This document shows, in pieces, positions 8,513 to 16,668 of a stretch of 24,705 nt of DNA. The stretch is from the NCBI GenBank assembly GCA_040235405.1, contig JBECKT010000091.1:1-24705 (forward strand), read 5' to 3'. Both the position numbers and the translations under genes were made by a program. This stretch comes from PGZG01 sp040235405 (GTDB lineage Bacteria > Pseudomonadota > Gammaproteobacteria > Pseudomonadales > Alcanivoracaceae). The stretch's first letter is position 1; every line of letters begins with the position of its first letter. The notes under the pieces are model-generated. The model ran no database searches. It was not told where the DNA came from and saw only the letters and a list, made by a program, of their open reading frames with translations.

Positions 8513-8552
8513 CCGCTCGGGCCGGCGGCCTTTCGGTTGCCGGCCCGAGCGG
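8513..8552 (+). terminator. Strong GC hairpin after laoA
   Basis: A perfect 14-bp stem (CCGCTCGGGCCGGC at 8513-8526, complement at 8539-8552) encloses a 12-base loop two bases after the laoA stop. No U-tract follows, so it may act as a pause, a 3'-end stabiliser or a Rho-assisted terminator between laoA and coaD. Confidence 0.55.
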
Positions 8553-8590
8553 CTATCCTTGCCGCTCTTCCGGTTTCAGTGGAGTTGGCC

Positions 8591-9079
8591 ATGACCAACC
8601 GTGTTGTCTATCCCGGCACCTTTGACCCGATCACCAATGGGCACAAGGATCTGATCGAGCGAGCCGCAGCGATGTTCGATGAGGTGATTGTCGCAATCGC
8701 CGCCAGCGAGAAAAAAGGCCCCCTGTTTACCCTGCAAGAGCGTGTTGCGTTGGCGGAGGAATCTCTGGCTCACCTGAGCAATATCAAGGTGGTCGGCTTT
8801 TCCAAGCTGCTGGCCCATTTCTGCGCCGACCAGAATGCCAATATCCTGCTGCGCGGCCTGCGTGCGGTAAGTGACTTCGAGTACGAGTTCCAGCTGGCCA
8901 ACATGAACCGTCAGCTGGCACCGGATCTGGAAACCGTATTCCTGACCCCGGCGGAACACCTTTCCTATATTTCCTCCAGTCTGGTGCGGGAGATCGCCCT
9001 GCTGGATGGTGACATCAGCAAGTTCGTACCGGCCCCGGTGGCAACAGCACTGACCCGCAAGCGAGATGCCCGGCCATGA
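8591..9079 (+). CDS. coaD: Phosphopantetheine adenylyltransferase (CoaD)
   Basis: This 162-residue enzyme catalyses the penultimate step of coenzyme A synthesis, transferring AMP from ATP to 4'-phosphopantetheine. The nucleotidyltransferase motif TNGH is at residues 15-18 after YPGTFDPI. The family block RGLRAVSDFEYEFQLANMNR and the ATP-binding ISSSLVREI follow in the usual order. The length matches E. coli CoaD (159). The start at 8591 is preceded by GGAG. In Pseudomonas a ferredoxin gene (fdx) lies next to coaD; here the next gene is ggt. Confidence 0.96.
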   Translation: MTNRVVYPGTFDPITNGHKDLIERAAAMFDEVIVAIAASEKKGPLFTLQERVALAEESLAHLSNIKVVGFSKLLAHFCADQNANILLRGLRAVSDFEYEFQLANMNRQLAPDLETVFLTPAEHLSYISSSLVREIALLDGDISKFVPAPVATALTRKRDARP

Positions 9080-9131
9080 CGTCGGGCCGTCCGGCTGCGG
9101 TCAGCGGCTGCAGCATTGTAAGGAGGCTTTC

Positions 9132-10835
9132 ATGATCCAGACCCTGATTACCCGCTTCGGCGCCATCCTGCTGGTCGTCCTCGCATTACCGGGCCACGCC
9201 AAGCCGCCCGCAGCGGCCATCGCATCGGCCCATCCGCTCGCCACTGAGGCCGGCTTTGAGATACTCGATCAGGGCGGCAATGCTTTCGATGCCGCAGTTG
9301 CCGTCAGCGCAGCGCTGGCTGTGGTAGAACCACATGGTTCCGGCATGGGAGGCGGCGGCTTCTGGCTGCTGCATCAGGCCGATGGCGGTCGCAATATCAT
9401 GATCGATGGCCGCGAAGCCGCACCGGGCGCCGCCAGCCGCGATATGTATCTGGATAATCGTGGCCAGGTGGTGCGCGACTGGGCAGTCAATGGCCCCAGT
9501 GCCGCCGGCATTCCCGGCCAGCCCGCAGCGCTTGCGCATCTGGCCTCTCGCTACGGTCGTCTGCCACTATCCACCAGCATGGCGCCAGCTATCCGGCTGG
9601 CAAAACAGGGCTTCCCGGTGGCAGAACACTATCGTCGTCTCGCCCTGATGCGTCGCGATGTTCTGAACCGCTCGCCGGATGCACGCCGTATTTTCCTCAG
9701 CAATGGTGAGGTGCCCGCAGCCGGCCAATTGATCGTCCAGCCTGAACTTGCCGAGCTGTTGGAAGCGCTGGCAGAACACGGCCATGACGGCTTCTACCGT
9801 GGTGAGCTGGCGCAGAAGCTGGTCAACGGCGTGCTCGACAACGGTGGCCTCTGGTCAGTGGAAGATCTGGCCAGCTACAAGGTCGTGGAACGCGAACCGG
9901 TCACCGGGACTTTCCGGGGCGCCAAAATCATCAGTGCAGCGCCCCCCTCTTCCGGCGGCGTGGTACTGATACAGGCACTGAACATTCTGGAACGCTTCAA
10001 CGACGGCCGACCTGACCCGGCACTGCTGCCGCACCTTGCCATTGAAAGCATGCGCCGCGCTTACCGTGACCGGGCGTTGCACCTCGGTGATCCGGATTTT
10101 GTTGATATGCCCATTACGCAGCTGCTCGACAAGGACTACGCCACGGCACTGGCCGCTGACATCAGGCTTGACCGCGCGACACCGTCAGCCAGTCTCGGCA
10201 AACCTGTGACCGTTGAGCAGGGCAATCACACCAGCCACTTTTCCATTATTGATCAGGACGGCAACCGGGTTGCCGCCACACTCAGCATCAACCTGCCGTT
10301 TGGCTCCGGCTTTGTTGTGCCCGGCACCGGCCTGTTGCTGAACAACGAAATGGATGATTTCTCTGCCAACCCGGGCGTGCCGAATGCTTATGGGCTAATT
10401 GGCGGCGAAGCCAACGCCATCGCGCCGGGCAAACGACCGCTGTCATCGATGACACCGACGTTTATCGAGTGGGACGGAAAAGTTGCCATTCTCGGCACCC
10501 CCGGCGGCAGCCGTATTATCAGCATGGTGATGCTGGCGGCGCTGGAAGCGCTGGATGGCAAGCCGGTCAAGGACTGGGTGTCACGGCCGCGCTTCCATCA
10601 TCAGTTTCAGCCCGACATGGTTCGGGCAGAACCTGATTTCGTTGGCACCGAAGCGGGCAAATCACTGTTGGTGCGCGGCCATGAAATGGAATCGACCGGT
10701 CGCCGCTACGGCAACATGCAGGCGATCCTGTGGAATAGTAAAACCGACACACTTGAGGCTGCTGCCGACCCCAGAGGCATCGGCGCGGCAAGGGTCGCGG
10801 GCCAGAAATCAGAAACGCCAGAACAAGCCCGCTGA
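9132..10835 (+). CDS. ggt: Gamma-glutamyltransferase (GGT), periplasmic proenzyme
   Basis: This 567-residue protein cleaves or transfers gamma-glutamyl groups, e.g. from glutathione, in the periplasm. It starts with a Sec signal peptide (about residues 1-23, ending GHA). GGT landmarks are HGSGMGGGGFWL, GREAAP, the autoprocessing threonine T367 in NHTSHFS, and GKRPLSSMTPT near the C-terminus. Cleavage before T367 should yield large and small subunits, with the threonine as nucleophile. A near-consensus AAGGAGG (9120-9126) fixes the start. A ggt in this place also occurs in P. aeruginosa (PA0361). Its last 27 bases overlap the end of the convergent outer-membrane protein gene. Confidence 0.93.
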   Translation: MIQTLITRFGAILLVVLALPGHAKPPAAAIASAHPLATEAGFEILDQGGNAFDAAVAVSAALAVVEPHGSGMGGGGFWLLHQADGGRNIMIDGREAAPGAASRDMYLDNRGQVVRDWAVNGPSAAGIPGQPAALAHLASRYGRLPLSTSMAPAIRLAKQGFPVAEHYRRLALMRRDVLNRSPDARRIFLSNGEVPAAGQLIVQPELAELLEALAEHGHDGFYRGELAQKLVNGVLDNGGLWSVEDLASYKVVEREPVTGTFRGAKIISAAPPSSGGVVLIQALNILERFNDGRPDPALLPHLAIESMRRAYRDRALHLGDPDFVDMPITQLLDKDYATALAADIRLDRATPSASLGKPVTVEQGNHTSHFSIIDQDGNRVAATLSINLPFGSGFVVPGTGLLLNNEMDDFSANPGVPNAYGLIGGEANAIAPGKRPLSSMTPTFIEWDGKVAILGTPGGSRIISMVMLAALEALDGKPVKDWVSRPRFHHQFQPDMVRAEPDFVGTEAGKSLLVRGHEMESTGRRYGNMQAILWNSKTDTLEAAADPRGIGAARVAGQKSETPEQAR

Positions 10836-11348
10836 CGGACCATTGCGATTGATGCTGCTGCCAAAGGCTTCCATAGACATGGCAAAATACTCAATATTCA
10901 AGCCCAGCTTCTCGCCCAGAGAAACATCCAGACCAACCGCAGCAGCGACATCAGACACCTCCCGCTCTCCGGACAGCGCGCCGGCACGGGACAATTTTTC
11001 CCGACTCCACATGTAGCCGAGCCCTACATACGGTGTGAGTGAGCCGAGCTCCTTGCGCAGACGCAGGAGGCCACCGACGGAATACACGTTCTTGAACGTT
11101 GCAACACCATCTTCTGCCGAGTTGGTAGTCGTGCCCAGACGCAACTCGGAGGAAAAATAATCTGTGATTTCACCGCCAAATCGAACCACCGTCTCGCCGG
11201 TCTCAATGTCTTCAGCCCCGCCAAAGCGGCTTTCCTGCTCAATGAGCATGTAGTTGATGCCAATGTAGGCATTGCCATCCCCTGCATGCGCCACCGCCGC
11301 AAGGCTAGCCATCACAGCAGCAACCAAGCCGATAAAACTTCTTTTCAT
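10809..11348 (-). CDS. Small outer-membrane beta-barrel protein
   Basis: This 179-residue protein has a signal peptide (MKRSFIGLVAAVMASLAAVAHA) followed by alternating hydrophobic and polar strands such as AYIGINYMLIEQE, YSVGGLLRLRKEL and LTPYVGLGYMW. It ends in GLFWRF; a terminal phenylalanine after a strand is the usual signal for the BAM machinery. It fits an 8-stranded OmpA/OmpX-like barrel. No specific function can be assigned. The start is supported by GGAGAAG upstream. The gene is convergent with ggt and overlaps it by 27 bases. Confidence 0.75.
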   Translation of the reverse strand: MKRSFIGLVAAVMASLAAVAHAGDGNAYIGINYMLIEQESRFGGAEDIETGETVVRFGGEITDYFSSELRLGTTTNSAEDGVATFKNVYSVGGLLRLRKELGSLTPYVGLGYMWSREKLSRAGALSGEREVSDVAAAVGLDVSLGEKLGLNIEYFAMSMEAFGSSINRNGPSAGLFWRF

Positions 11349-11412
11349 TTTTCTTCTCCGTCAGAAATTCTTACGCTGCTGGCAAATCAGGGCACCGGGT
11401 GCACGACGGGCA

Positions 11413-11766
11413 TCAGCGGTTTGCTTTTTCCGTTGCTTTTTCATTCTGCAGGAAATCGTGCTGCGCCGGAGTACAGCCCACGCAACGCAGAAAGGTGGAA
11501 CGCGCAGGCACTCGCACCAGTTTCTCTGCTGACTCATCGACGTTGTCACCAAGGATAGACGCGGGCAGCGCCAGGGTAAAAACGCCCAGCCCAATCAGCG
11601 AAAAAGCCGCCAGAACCGGACGGGCGAAAAATGTATCTGCAATCATCGCCACTTCGCCGGGACGGTCACTGTCCGGGCCATAAGCGTACGCCACCGGCAC
11701 CACGCCTGCGAACAAGATACTGAAGGCGAGGAACGAGGCCAGAACCGGGCGCTTTGCTCGCAACAT
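11413..11766 (-). CDS. Small inner-membrane protein of unknown function
   Basis: I do not know a function for this 117-residue protein. It begins with a positively charged, hydrophobic segment (residues 5-28) ending VAYA, which could be a cleaved signal or a first membrane helix. Then comes YGPDSDRPGEVAMIADTFFARP, and a second hydrophobic helix at about 50-71. A cysteine pair, C95 and C98 (RCVGC), lies in the polar tail. It resembles a small family widespread in Pseudomonas, sometimes labelled 'multidrug transporter' without evidence, and a comparable gene sits near mutM there. The start at 11766 has AGAGGG upstream. It runs in the same direction as mutM and lies 118 bases downstream of it. 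Confidence 0.65.
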   Translation of the reverse strand: MLRAKRPVLASFLAFSILFAGVVPVAYAYGPDSDRPGEVAMIADTFFARPVLAAFSLIGLGVFTLALPASILGDNVDESAEKLVRVPARSTFLRCVGCTPAQHDFLQNEKATEKANR

Positions 11767-11884
11767 GATGGAACCCTCTAATTGCTTGTTATAGTTAATG
11801 TAACGCTGCCATTATGGCGTCTAAGTTCTTAATAAACCGGCAATTGCTCACAATCTACACCTTTGATTCCACTGCGGCAACCCA

Positions 11885-12694
11885 TCAGCGCTGACATTGC
11901 GGACAATGGCACGTAGTGCGCTGGCCGTGTCGGCCGCCCTTCAAAAGCGTGCCACAAACCAGACAGGACTGGCCGGCACGACCATAAACCGACAGGTTCC
12001 GGGCAAAATAGCCCGGCTGGCCGTCGACCCGGCTGAAGTCCCGCAGCGTGGTGCCACCGGCGGCGATTGCCCGACTCAACACGGTGCGGATAGCCTCGGC
12101 CAGCAGTGCATAGCGCTCTGCGCTGATACGGCCCGCCTGACGGGACGGATGGATGCCGGCCAGAAACAGGGCCTCTTGCGCATAAATATTGCCGACCCCG
12201 ACCACTGTCCGGTTATCCATGATAAAGACCTTTACCGACTGCCTGCGCCCGGCGGCCCGGGCCGCCAGCCGGGCACCATCAAAGTCCGGGCCAAGCGGCT
12301 CCGGGCCGAGATGATCGAGCAGCTGGTGATGATCTGGCGTCGCCGTCCACAACACCGAACCAAACCGGCGCGGGTCATTGAGACGCAGCATCTGACCGCT
12401 GCTGAGTTCGATATCGACATGGTCATGCTTGCCAGCCGGCGTGCCCGACGGCAGCACCCGCAAGCTACCGGACATGCCCAGATGAATCAGCATCTGCCCG
12501 GCCGGCAGATCAATCAGCAGGAACTTTGCCCGCCGCCGCACTGCCTGAACGGGGGCCCTGCGCAAATTGATGACCTCCGCCGGCACCGGCCAGCGCAGTT
12601 GCGGCTGGCGCACCTTCACGCGGACAATAGTGGCCCCTTCCAGATAGGGGGCTATACCGCGACGGGTAGTCTCGACTTCGGGTAATTCGGGCAT
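11885..12694 (-). CDS. mutM: Formamidopyrimidine-DNA glycosylase (Fpg/MutM)
   Basis: This 269-residue base-excision repair enzyme removes 8-oxoguanine and formamidopyrimidines and nicks the DNA by its lyase activity. Proline-2 (catalytic) and glutamate-3 open the sequence MPELPEVETTRRG. The H2TH region contains VVGVGNIYAQEALF. The C-terminal zinc finger is complete: C244, C247, C264 and C267 (C-X2-C-X16-C-X2-C). The gene is divergent from the desaturase across 89 bases. Confidence 0.97.
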   Translation of the reverse strand: MPELPEVETTRRGIAPYLEGATIVRVKVRQPQLRWPVPAEVINLRRAPVQAVRRRAKFLLIDLPAGQMLIHLGMSGSLRVLPSGTPAGKHDHVDIELSSGQMLRLNDPRRFGSVLWTATPDHHQLLDHLGPEPLGPDFDGARLAARAAGRRQSVKVFIMDNRTVVGVGNIYAQEALFLAGIHPSRQAGRISAERYALLAEAIRTVLSRAIAAGGTTLRDFSRVDGQPGYFARNLSVYGRAGQSCLVCGTLLKGGRHGQRTTCHCPQCQR

Positions 12695-12783
12695 AAAAGT
12701 GTCACCATCGGCACTGTTTACTGAACGCGCATTCGCGCAAAATCAATCACGCTACAAAGACAAATTAACGCAGTGGAATCCTC

Positions 12784-13968
12784 ATGAGTCTCAACGGTCT
12801 TTTTTCCCCGTCCGCCTGGCAGGTGGTGCTGATCATCCTTGTCCTGACGCACGTCACCATTGTCAGTGTCACCGTCTACCTGCATCGCCATTCTGCCCAT
12901 CGGGCACTGGATCTGCACCCGGCGCTGGCGCATTTTTTCCGCTTCTGGCTGTGGCTGAGTACCGCCACCAACACCAAAGAGTGGACCTCGATTCACCGCA
13001 AGCACCATGCTTTTTGCGAAACCGGGAACGACCCGCATAGCCCGGTGATTTTCGGCATCGGTAAAGTGCTGCGTGAAGGCGCCGAGCTGTATCAGGCCGA
13101 AGCGCGCAATCAGGAGACGCTGGACCGGTTCGGCACCGGCACGCCGGACGACTGGGTCGAGCGCAACCTGTACAGCCGCTTCCCGAATCTGGGCATTGCC
13201 TTTATGGGCGCTATCAATCTGGTCTGCTTCGGGCCGATAGGCATCACCATCTGGGCCGTGCAGATGATGTGGATTCCGGTATTTGCTGCCGGCGTCATCA
13301 ACGGTATCGGTCACTTCTGGGGCTACCGCAACTTCGAATGCCGTGATGCGTCCCGCAACATTGTCCCCTGGGGCATCCTGATTGGCGGTGAAGAGCTGCA
13401 TAACAACCATCACACCTACCCGAACTCGGCCAAGCTGTCAGTGCGCCGCTTCGAGTTCGATATGGGCTGGGCCTGGATTCGTCTGTTCGAGAAGCTGCAT
13501 CTGGCCAAAGTGAACAAGGTGCCACCGCGACCGGTGTTCGCCGAGGACAAGACCAGCATCGACATTGATACCCTGCGATCCCTGATGCAAAACCGGTTCC
13601 AGGTAATGGCCCGCTACCGCCGCGAAGTGATTGTGCCGGTGTTCCAGGAAGAGAAGGCCCGGGCATCGGAAGCCACCCGTGCATTTTTCCGCCGCGCCAG
13701 CACCTTGCTGCATCGCGAGGACACCCTGATCAATGAAAGCAGCCGCGAGAAACTTGGTCGACTGATGTCAGAGAGTGAAACACTGGCCGCCATCTACCAG
13801 TTCCGTCTGCGCTTGCAGGACATCTGGTCGCGCACCAGCCAGAATTCGCACGAGATGGTCGAGGCGCTGCGTGCCTGGTGTGCCGAGGCAGAAGCGTCCG
13901 GTATCCGCTCTCTGGAAGAGTTCTCCGCCAAACTGAAGGCCTACACCATGGCGCCTGGCGTTGCCTGA
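12784..13968 (+). CDS. desA: Fatty-acid/phospholipid desaturase (DesA-like)
   Basis: This 394-residue integral membrane di-iron enzyme introduces a double bond into acyl chains. The three histidine boxes are present: H34-x4-H39 (HRHSAH), HRKHH (H71, H74, H75) and HNNHH (H206, H209, H210). Membrane helices cover about residues 12-33, 48-62 and 139-177. Residues after about 225 form a long, charged, helical cytoplasmic tail. It most resembles the acyl-CoA desaturase/stearoyl-CoA 9-desaturase family; in P. aeruginosa the relative DesA (PA0286) acts on phospholipid acyl chains. The ribosome-binding site is weak. Membrane-fluidity control by temperature or oxygen is likely but not visible in the sequence. 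Confidence 0.9.
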   Translation: MSLNGLFSPSAWQVVLIILVLTHVTIVSVTVYLHRHSAHRALDLHPALAHFFRFWLWLSTATNTKEWTSIHRKHHAFCETGNDPHSPVIFGIGKVLREGAELYQAEARNQETLDRFGTGTPDDWVERNLYSRFPNLGIAFMGAINLVCFGPIGITIWAVQMMWIPVFAAGVINGIGHFWGYRNFECRDASRNIVPWGILIGGEELHNNHHTYPNSAKLSVRRFEFDMGWAWIRLFEKLHLAKVNKVPPRPVFAEDKTSIDIDTLRSLMQNRFQVMARYRREVIVPVFQEEKARASEATRAFFRRASTLLHREDTLINESSREKLGRLMSESETLAAIYQFRLRLQDIWSRTSQNSHEMVEALRAWCAEAEASGIRSLEEFSAKLKAYTMAPGVA

Positions 13969-14005
13969 GACTGACTGCCTTCTTCGGGGCCGCCTTCCGG
14001 CGGCC

Positions 14006-14038
14006 ATAAAAAAGCCCGGCACTGCCGGGCTTTTTTAT
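14006..14038. terminator. Bidirectional intrinsic terminator (desA / rpmG)
   Basis: A perfect 15-bp stem (ATAAAAAAGCCCGGC, loop ACT, then its complement) ends in T-tracts on both strands. It terminates desA on the plus strand and rpmB-rpmG on the minus strand. A further GC hairpin (13988-14005, GGCCGCC/GGCGGCC) lies just to its left. Confidence 0.92.
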
Positions 14039-14061
14039 GCAGCTCAGTTAGCTCGAAGAGC

Positions 14062-14232
14062 TTACTTGATCTTGCCTTCCTTATACGGGACGTACTTGCG
14101 CAGCACCGGGTCAAACTTGTTCATTTCCAGTTTTTCCGGGTGGTTACGCTTGTTCTTGGTGGTGGTGTAGAAGTGACCGGTACCACCAGTTGAAACCAGC
14201 TTGATCTTTTCACGAGCGCCGCTCTTGGCCAT
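14062..14232 (-). CDS. rpmG: 50S ribosomal protein L33
   Basis: The reverse strand encodes 56 residues beginning MAKSGAREKIKLVSTGGTGH and ending YVPYKEGKIK. This is the zinc-independent form of L33: the CxxC pairs of the alternative paralogue are absent. The length matches E. coli L33 (55). It follows rpmB by 11 bases that contain a GGAG site, the usual rpmB-rpmG operon. Confidence 0.97.
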   Translation of the reverse strand: MAKSGAREKIKLVSTGGTGHFYTTTKNKRNHPEKLEMNKFDPVLRKYVPYKEGKIK

Positions 14233-14243
14233 GACCTGTCTCC

Positions 14244-14480
14244 TTAGACCTTGATGCCACGGGCACGGACGTCGGTCAGGACCGCATCAATGCCCAGCTT
14301 GTCGATGATCCGCATGCCTTTCGAGGAGACGCGCAGACGCACAAACCGCTTCTCGGACTCAACCCAGAAACGGTGATGGTGCAAATTCGGCTCGAAACGA
14401 CGCTTGGTCTTGATGTTCGAGTGAGAAACGTGGTGGCCCGTAATCGGACGCTTCCCGGTAACCTGGCAAACTCTGGACAT
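14244..14480 (-). CDS. rpmB: 50S ribosomal protein L28
   Basis: The protein has 78 residues, from MSRVCQVTGKRPITGHHVSH to VRARGIKV, and is typical gammaproteobacterial L28 in length and sequence. A longer in-frame reading upstream is not part of the gene, since the promoter lies there. It is the first gene of the rpmB-rpmG operon, which ends at the bidirectional terminator. Confidence 0.97.
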   Translation of the reverse strand: MSRVCQVTGKRPITGHHVSHSNIKTKRRFEPNLHHHRFWVESEKRFVRLRVSSKGMRIIDKLGIDAVLTDVRARGIKV

Positions 14481-14531
14481 TGTCTTGCTCCGACATCGAT
14501 TACGGGGGAGACGCCCCCGGAAAAGGCGCGT

Positions 14532-14560
14532 TTTATACCAGAAGGGCGCCGGAGGTACAA
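14532..14560 (-). promoter_or_regulatory. Promoter of rpmB-rpmG
   Basis: Read on the minus strand, a -35 TTGTAC (14555-14560) and a -10 TATAAA (14532-14537) are exactly 17 bases apart. They lie about 50 bases before the rpmB start. Between them and the gene is a GC-rich inverted repeat (CCGGGGGCG/CGCCCCC-like, near 14503-14520) in the leader, of unknown role. Confidence 0.7.
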
Positions 14561-14596
14561 GCAACTCAGGATCAAATACCCGATATGACCGGCCCG

Positions 14597-15271
14597 CTAC
14601 AACCAGCCACGCTCGGCCAGCGACACCCAATGGTCATCACCGATGACCAGATGATCCAATATCCGGACATCCACAAGCCCCACTGCCTCTACCAGGCGCC
14701 GGGTAATCGAGCGGTCCGCTTCGCTCGGCTCGGCAACGCCGGAGGGGTGATTATGCGCCAGTATCAATGCCGCCGCATTGTGTTCCAGACAACGCCGGAC
14801 CACCTCGCGCGGATATACGGCGGCGCCGTCTATGGTACCCCGAAACAGCTCCTCAAACGCCACCACCCGATGCTTGTTGTCGAGAAACAGGCAGGCAAAT
14901 ACTTCATGAGGGTAACGGCGCAGCTTGGCCAGCAGGAAACGTCCGGCGTCCTCAGGCCTTGTCAGCGAATGCTCGCGAACCAGCCCGGCCTCCAGATATC
15001 GTCGGCCCAGTTCCAGCGCACCCAGCAGCTGCGCTAACCGGGCATCGCCAAGCCCGGATTGTGCTCTGAGCCGCGCAGGCGGCGTATCCAGCAATCCACG
15101 CAAGCCTCCGCTGCCAGTCAGAAGGTCGCGTCCCAGATCCACCGCTGTACGACCGCGGCTGCCAGTGCGCAGGAATATTGCCAGCAGCTCTGCGTCACTG
15201 AGCGCCTCGGCGCCGCGCTGCAGCAGCTTTTCTCTGGGCCGTTCGCCGGCCGGCCAGTCACTGATCGCCAT
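14597..15271 (-). CDS. radC: RadC family JAMM-motif protein
   Basis: This 224-residue protein has a helix-hairpin-helix region at the N-terminus and a JAMM metalloprotease-like domain. The metal-site signature is complete: H173 and H175 in HNHPSG, then D186 in PSEAD. Despite its name, a direct role in DNA repair has been doubted, and the true substrate is unknown. I chose the ATG at 15271 (MAISDWPAGERPREK), preceded by GTGGAG. An upstream in-frame extension lacks family similarity. It is divergent from coaBC, as in many gammaproteobacteria. Confidence 0.93.
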   Translation of the reverse strand: MAISDWPAGERPREKLLQRGAEALSDAELLAIFLRTGSRGRTAVDLGRDLLTGSGGLRGLLDTPPARLRAQSGLGDARLAQLLGALELGRRYLEAGLVREHSLTRPEDAGRFLLAKLRRYPHEVFACLFLDNKHRVVAFEELFRGTIDGAAVYPREVVRRCLEHNAAALILAHNHPSGVAEPSEADRSITRRLVEAVGLVDVRILDHLVIGDDHWVSLAERGWL

Positions 15272-15452
15272 ACCACTCCACCCTTGCATTGCAGGCGACC
15301 ACCTTGAGCCGTTACTGAATAGTGGTCTGCCAGTCGATGACATCAACCCTTGTGGGAGATCAACCCAAAGTGTGCGGTCACTACGCAACCTCGGGCGGCA
15401 GTGGTACGCTAGACGCCCTTAATTACGTCTTTTGCCTGAAGCGACCCTTCAT

Positions 15453-16655
15453 ATGGAACGTCTGGTCAACAAGCGCATCCTGCTGGGTGTGTCTGGCGGC
15501 ATTGCCGCCTACAAAAGCGCCGATCTGGTGCGGCGGCTGCAAGAGGCCGGCGCGGAAGTGCGCGTGGTCATGACCAGCAGCGCCTGTGAGTTTATTACTC
15601 CGCTGACCATGCAGGCACTGTCCGGTAATCCTGTGCATACCACCCTGCTGGACCCGGAAGCAGAGGCCGGCATGGGCCATATCGAGCTGGCTCGCTGGGC
15701 TGATCTGGTGCTGGTAGCACCGGCCAGCGCCAACTTTATGGCCCGGCTCGCCTACGGCCACGCCAACGACCTGCTCTCCACCCTGTGCCTGGCAAGCAGC
15801 GCGCCGATAGCCATTGCCCCGGCGATGAACCAGCAAATGTGGGCAGACCCCGCTACCCAGCGCAATCTGCTGATCCTGCAGGAAAAGGCAATTCACGTTT
15901 TTGGCCCTGCCTCGGGCAGCCAGGCCTGCGGCGACGTCGGCCCCGGGCGGATGCTGGAGCCCGGCGAAATAGCGCTGGCGGCGGCCAATGTCTTCGATCA
16001 CAAGATGCTGACCGGACGCCATGTGGTAATCACCGCCGGACCCACCCGGGAAGCCATCGACCCGGTGCGCTATATCACCAACAAAAGCTCCGGCAAGATG
16101 GGCTTTGCCCTTGCCGAAGCGGCGGCCGAAGCCGGTGCCCGGGTGACCCTGATTGCCGGCCCGGTAAACCTGCCGACGCCGGCGCGGGTACAGCGCCGCG
16201 ATGTCACCCGAGCGCTGGATATGTATGCAGCCTGTCTGGAGGTAGTTACGGCTGGCTGCGACATTTTTATTGCCACCGCCGCAGTAGCTGATTACCGGCC
16301 GATGGTTACCGCCGATCACAAGATCAAGAAGTCCACCGAAGAAGTGCACCTGACCCTGATCAAGAACCCGGATATCGTTGCTGCCGTTTCCGCCCACGAC
16401 AACCGGCCGTTCACCGTCGGCTTTGCTGCCGAAACCCGCGATGTCATCAGCTATGCCCAGGGCAAACTGGAGAACAAGAAGCTCGATATGATCGCCACCA
16501 ATGATGTATCCGGCGAGAACGTCGGCTTCAACAGTGATAACAATGCCGTGACAGTAATCTGGCCGGGTGGCCACAAGGTTCTGCCGCTCGCTTCGAAGCG
16601 GCAGATTGCCAAACAGCTGATCGAGCTGATCTCGATCCGCCAGGGCAGTAAATAA
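15453..16655 (+). CDS. coaBC: Bifunctional phosphopantothenoylcysteine decarboxylase/synthetase (CoaBC)
   Basis: This 400-residue fusion carries two coenzyme A steps. CoaC (decarboxylase, FMN flavoprotein) occupies about residues 1-185, with GVSGGIAAYKSADL, active-site H76 (GHIELARWAD), N126 (PAMNQQMW) and C159 (SQACGDVGPGRM). CoaB (CTP-dependent synthetase) follows, with AGPTREAIDPVRYITN, SSGKMG and AAVADYRP, and ATNDVSG near the end. I chose the ATG at 15453; an in-frame TTG 21 bases upstream is less likely. It begins the coaBC-dut-algC-argB-slmA array. With coaD at 8591 the window holds two CoA loci. Confidence 0.97.
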   Translation: MERLVNKRILLGVSGGIAAYKSADLVRRLQEAGAEVRVVMTSSACEFITPLTMQALSGNPVHTTLLDPEAEAGMGHIELARWADLVLVAPASANFMARLAYGHANDLLSTLCLASSAPIAIAPAMNQQMWADPATQRNLLILQEKAIHVFGPASGSQACGDVGPGRMLEPGEIALAAANVFDHKMLTGRHVVITAGPTREAIDPVRYITNKSSGKMGFALAEAAAEAGARVTLIAGPVNLPTPARVQRRDVTRALDMYAACLEVVTAGCDIFIATAAVADYRPMVTADHKIKKSTEEVHLTLIKNPDIVAAVSAHDNRPFTVGFAAETRDVISYAQGKLENKKLDMIATNDVSGENVGFNSDNNAVTVIWPGGHKVLPLASKRQIAKQLIELISIRQGSK

Positions 16656-16668
16656 ATCAGGAGCAGGA

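Noticed and set aside
11272..11683. Three overlapping plus-strand frames across the beta-barrel/small membrane protein junction
   Set aside because: The minus-strand genes here have signal peptides and ribosome-binding sites; the plus frames have neither.
14503..14520. Ribosomal-protein leader riboswitch before rpmB
   Set aside because: There is a GC-rich inverted repeat, but nothing matches a known autoregulatory leader; noted only within the promoter entry.
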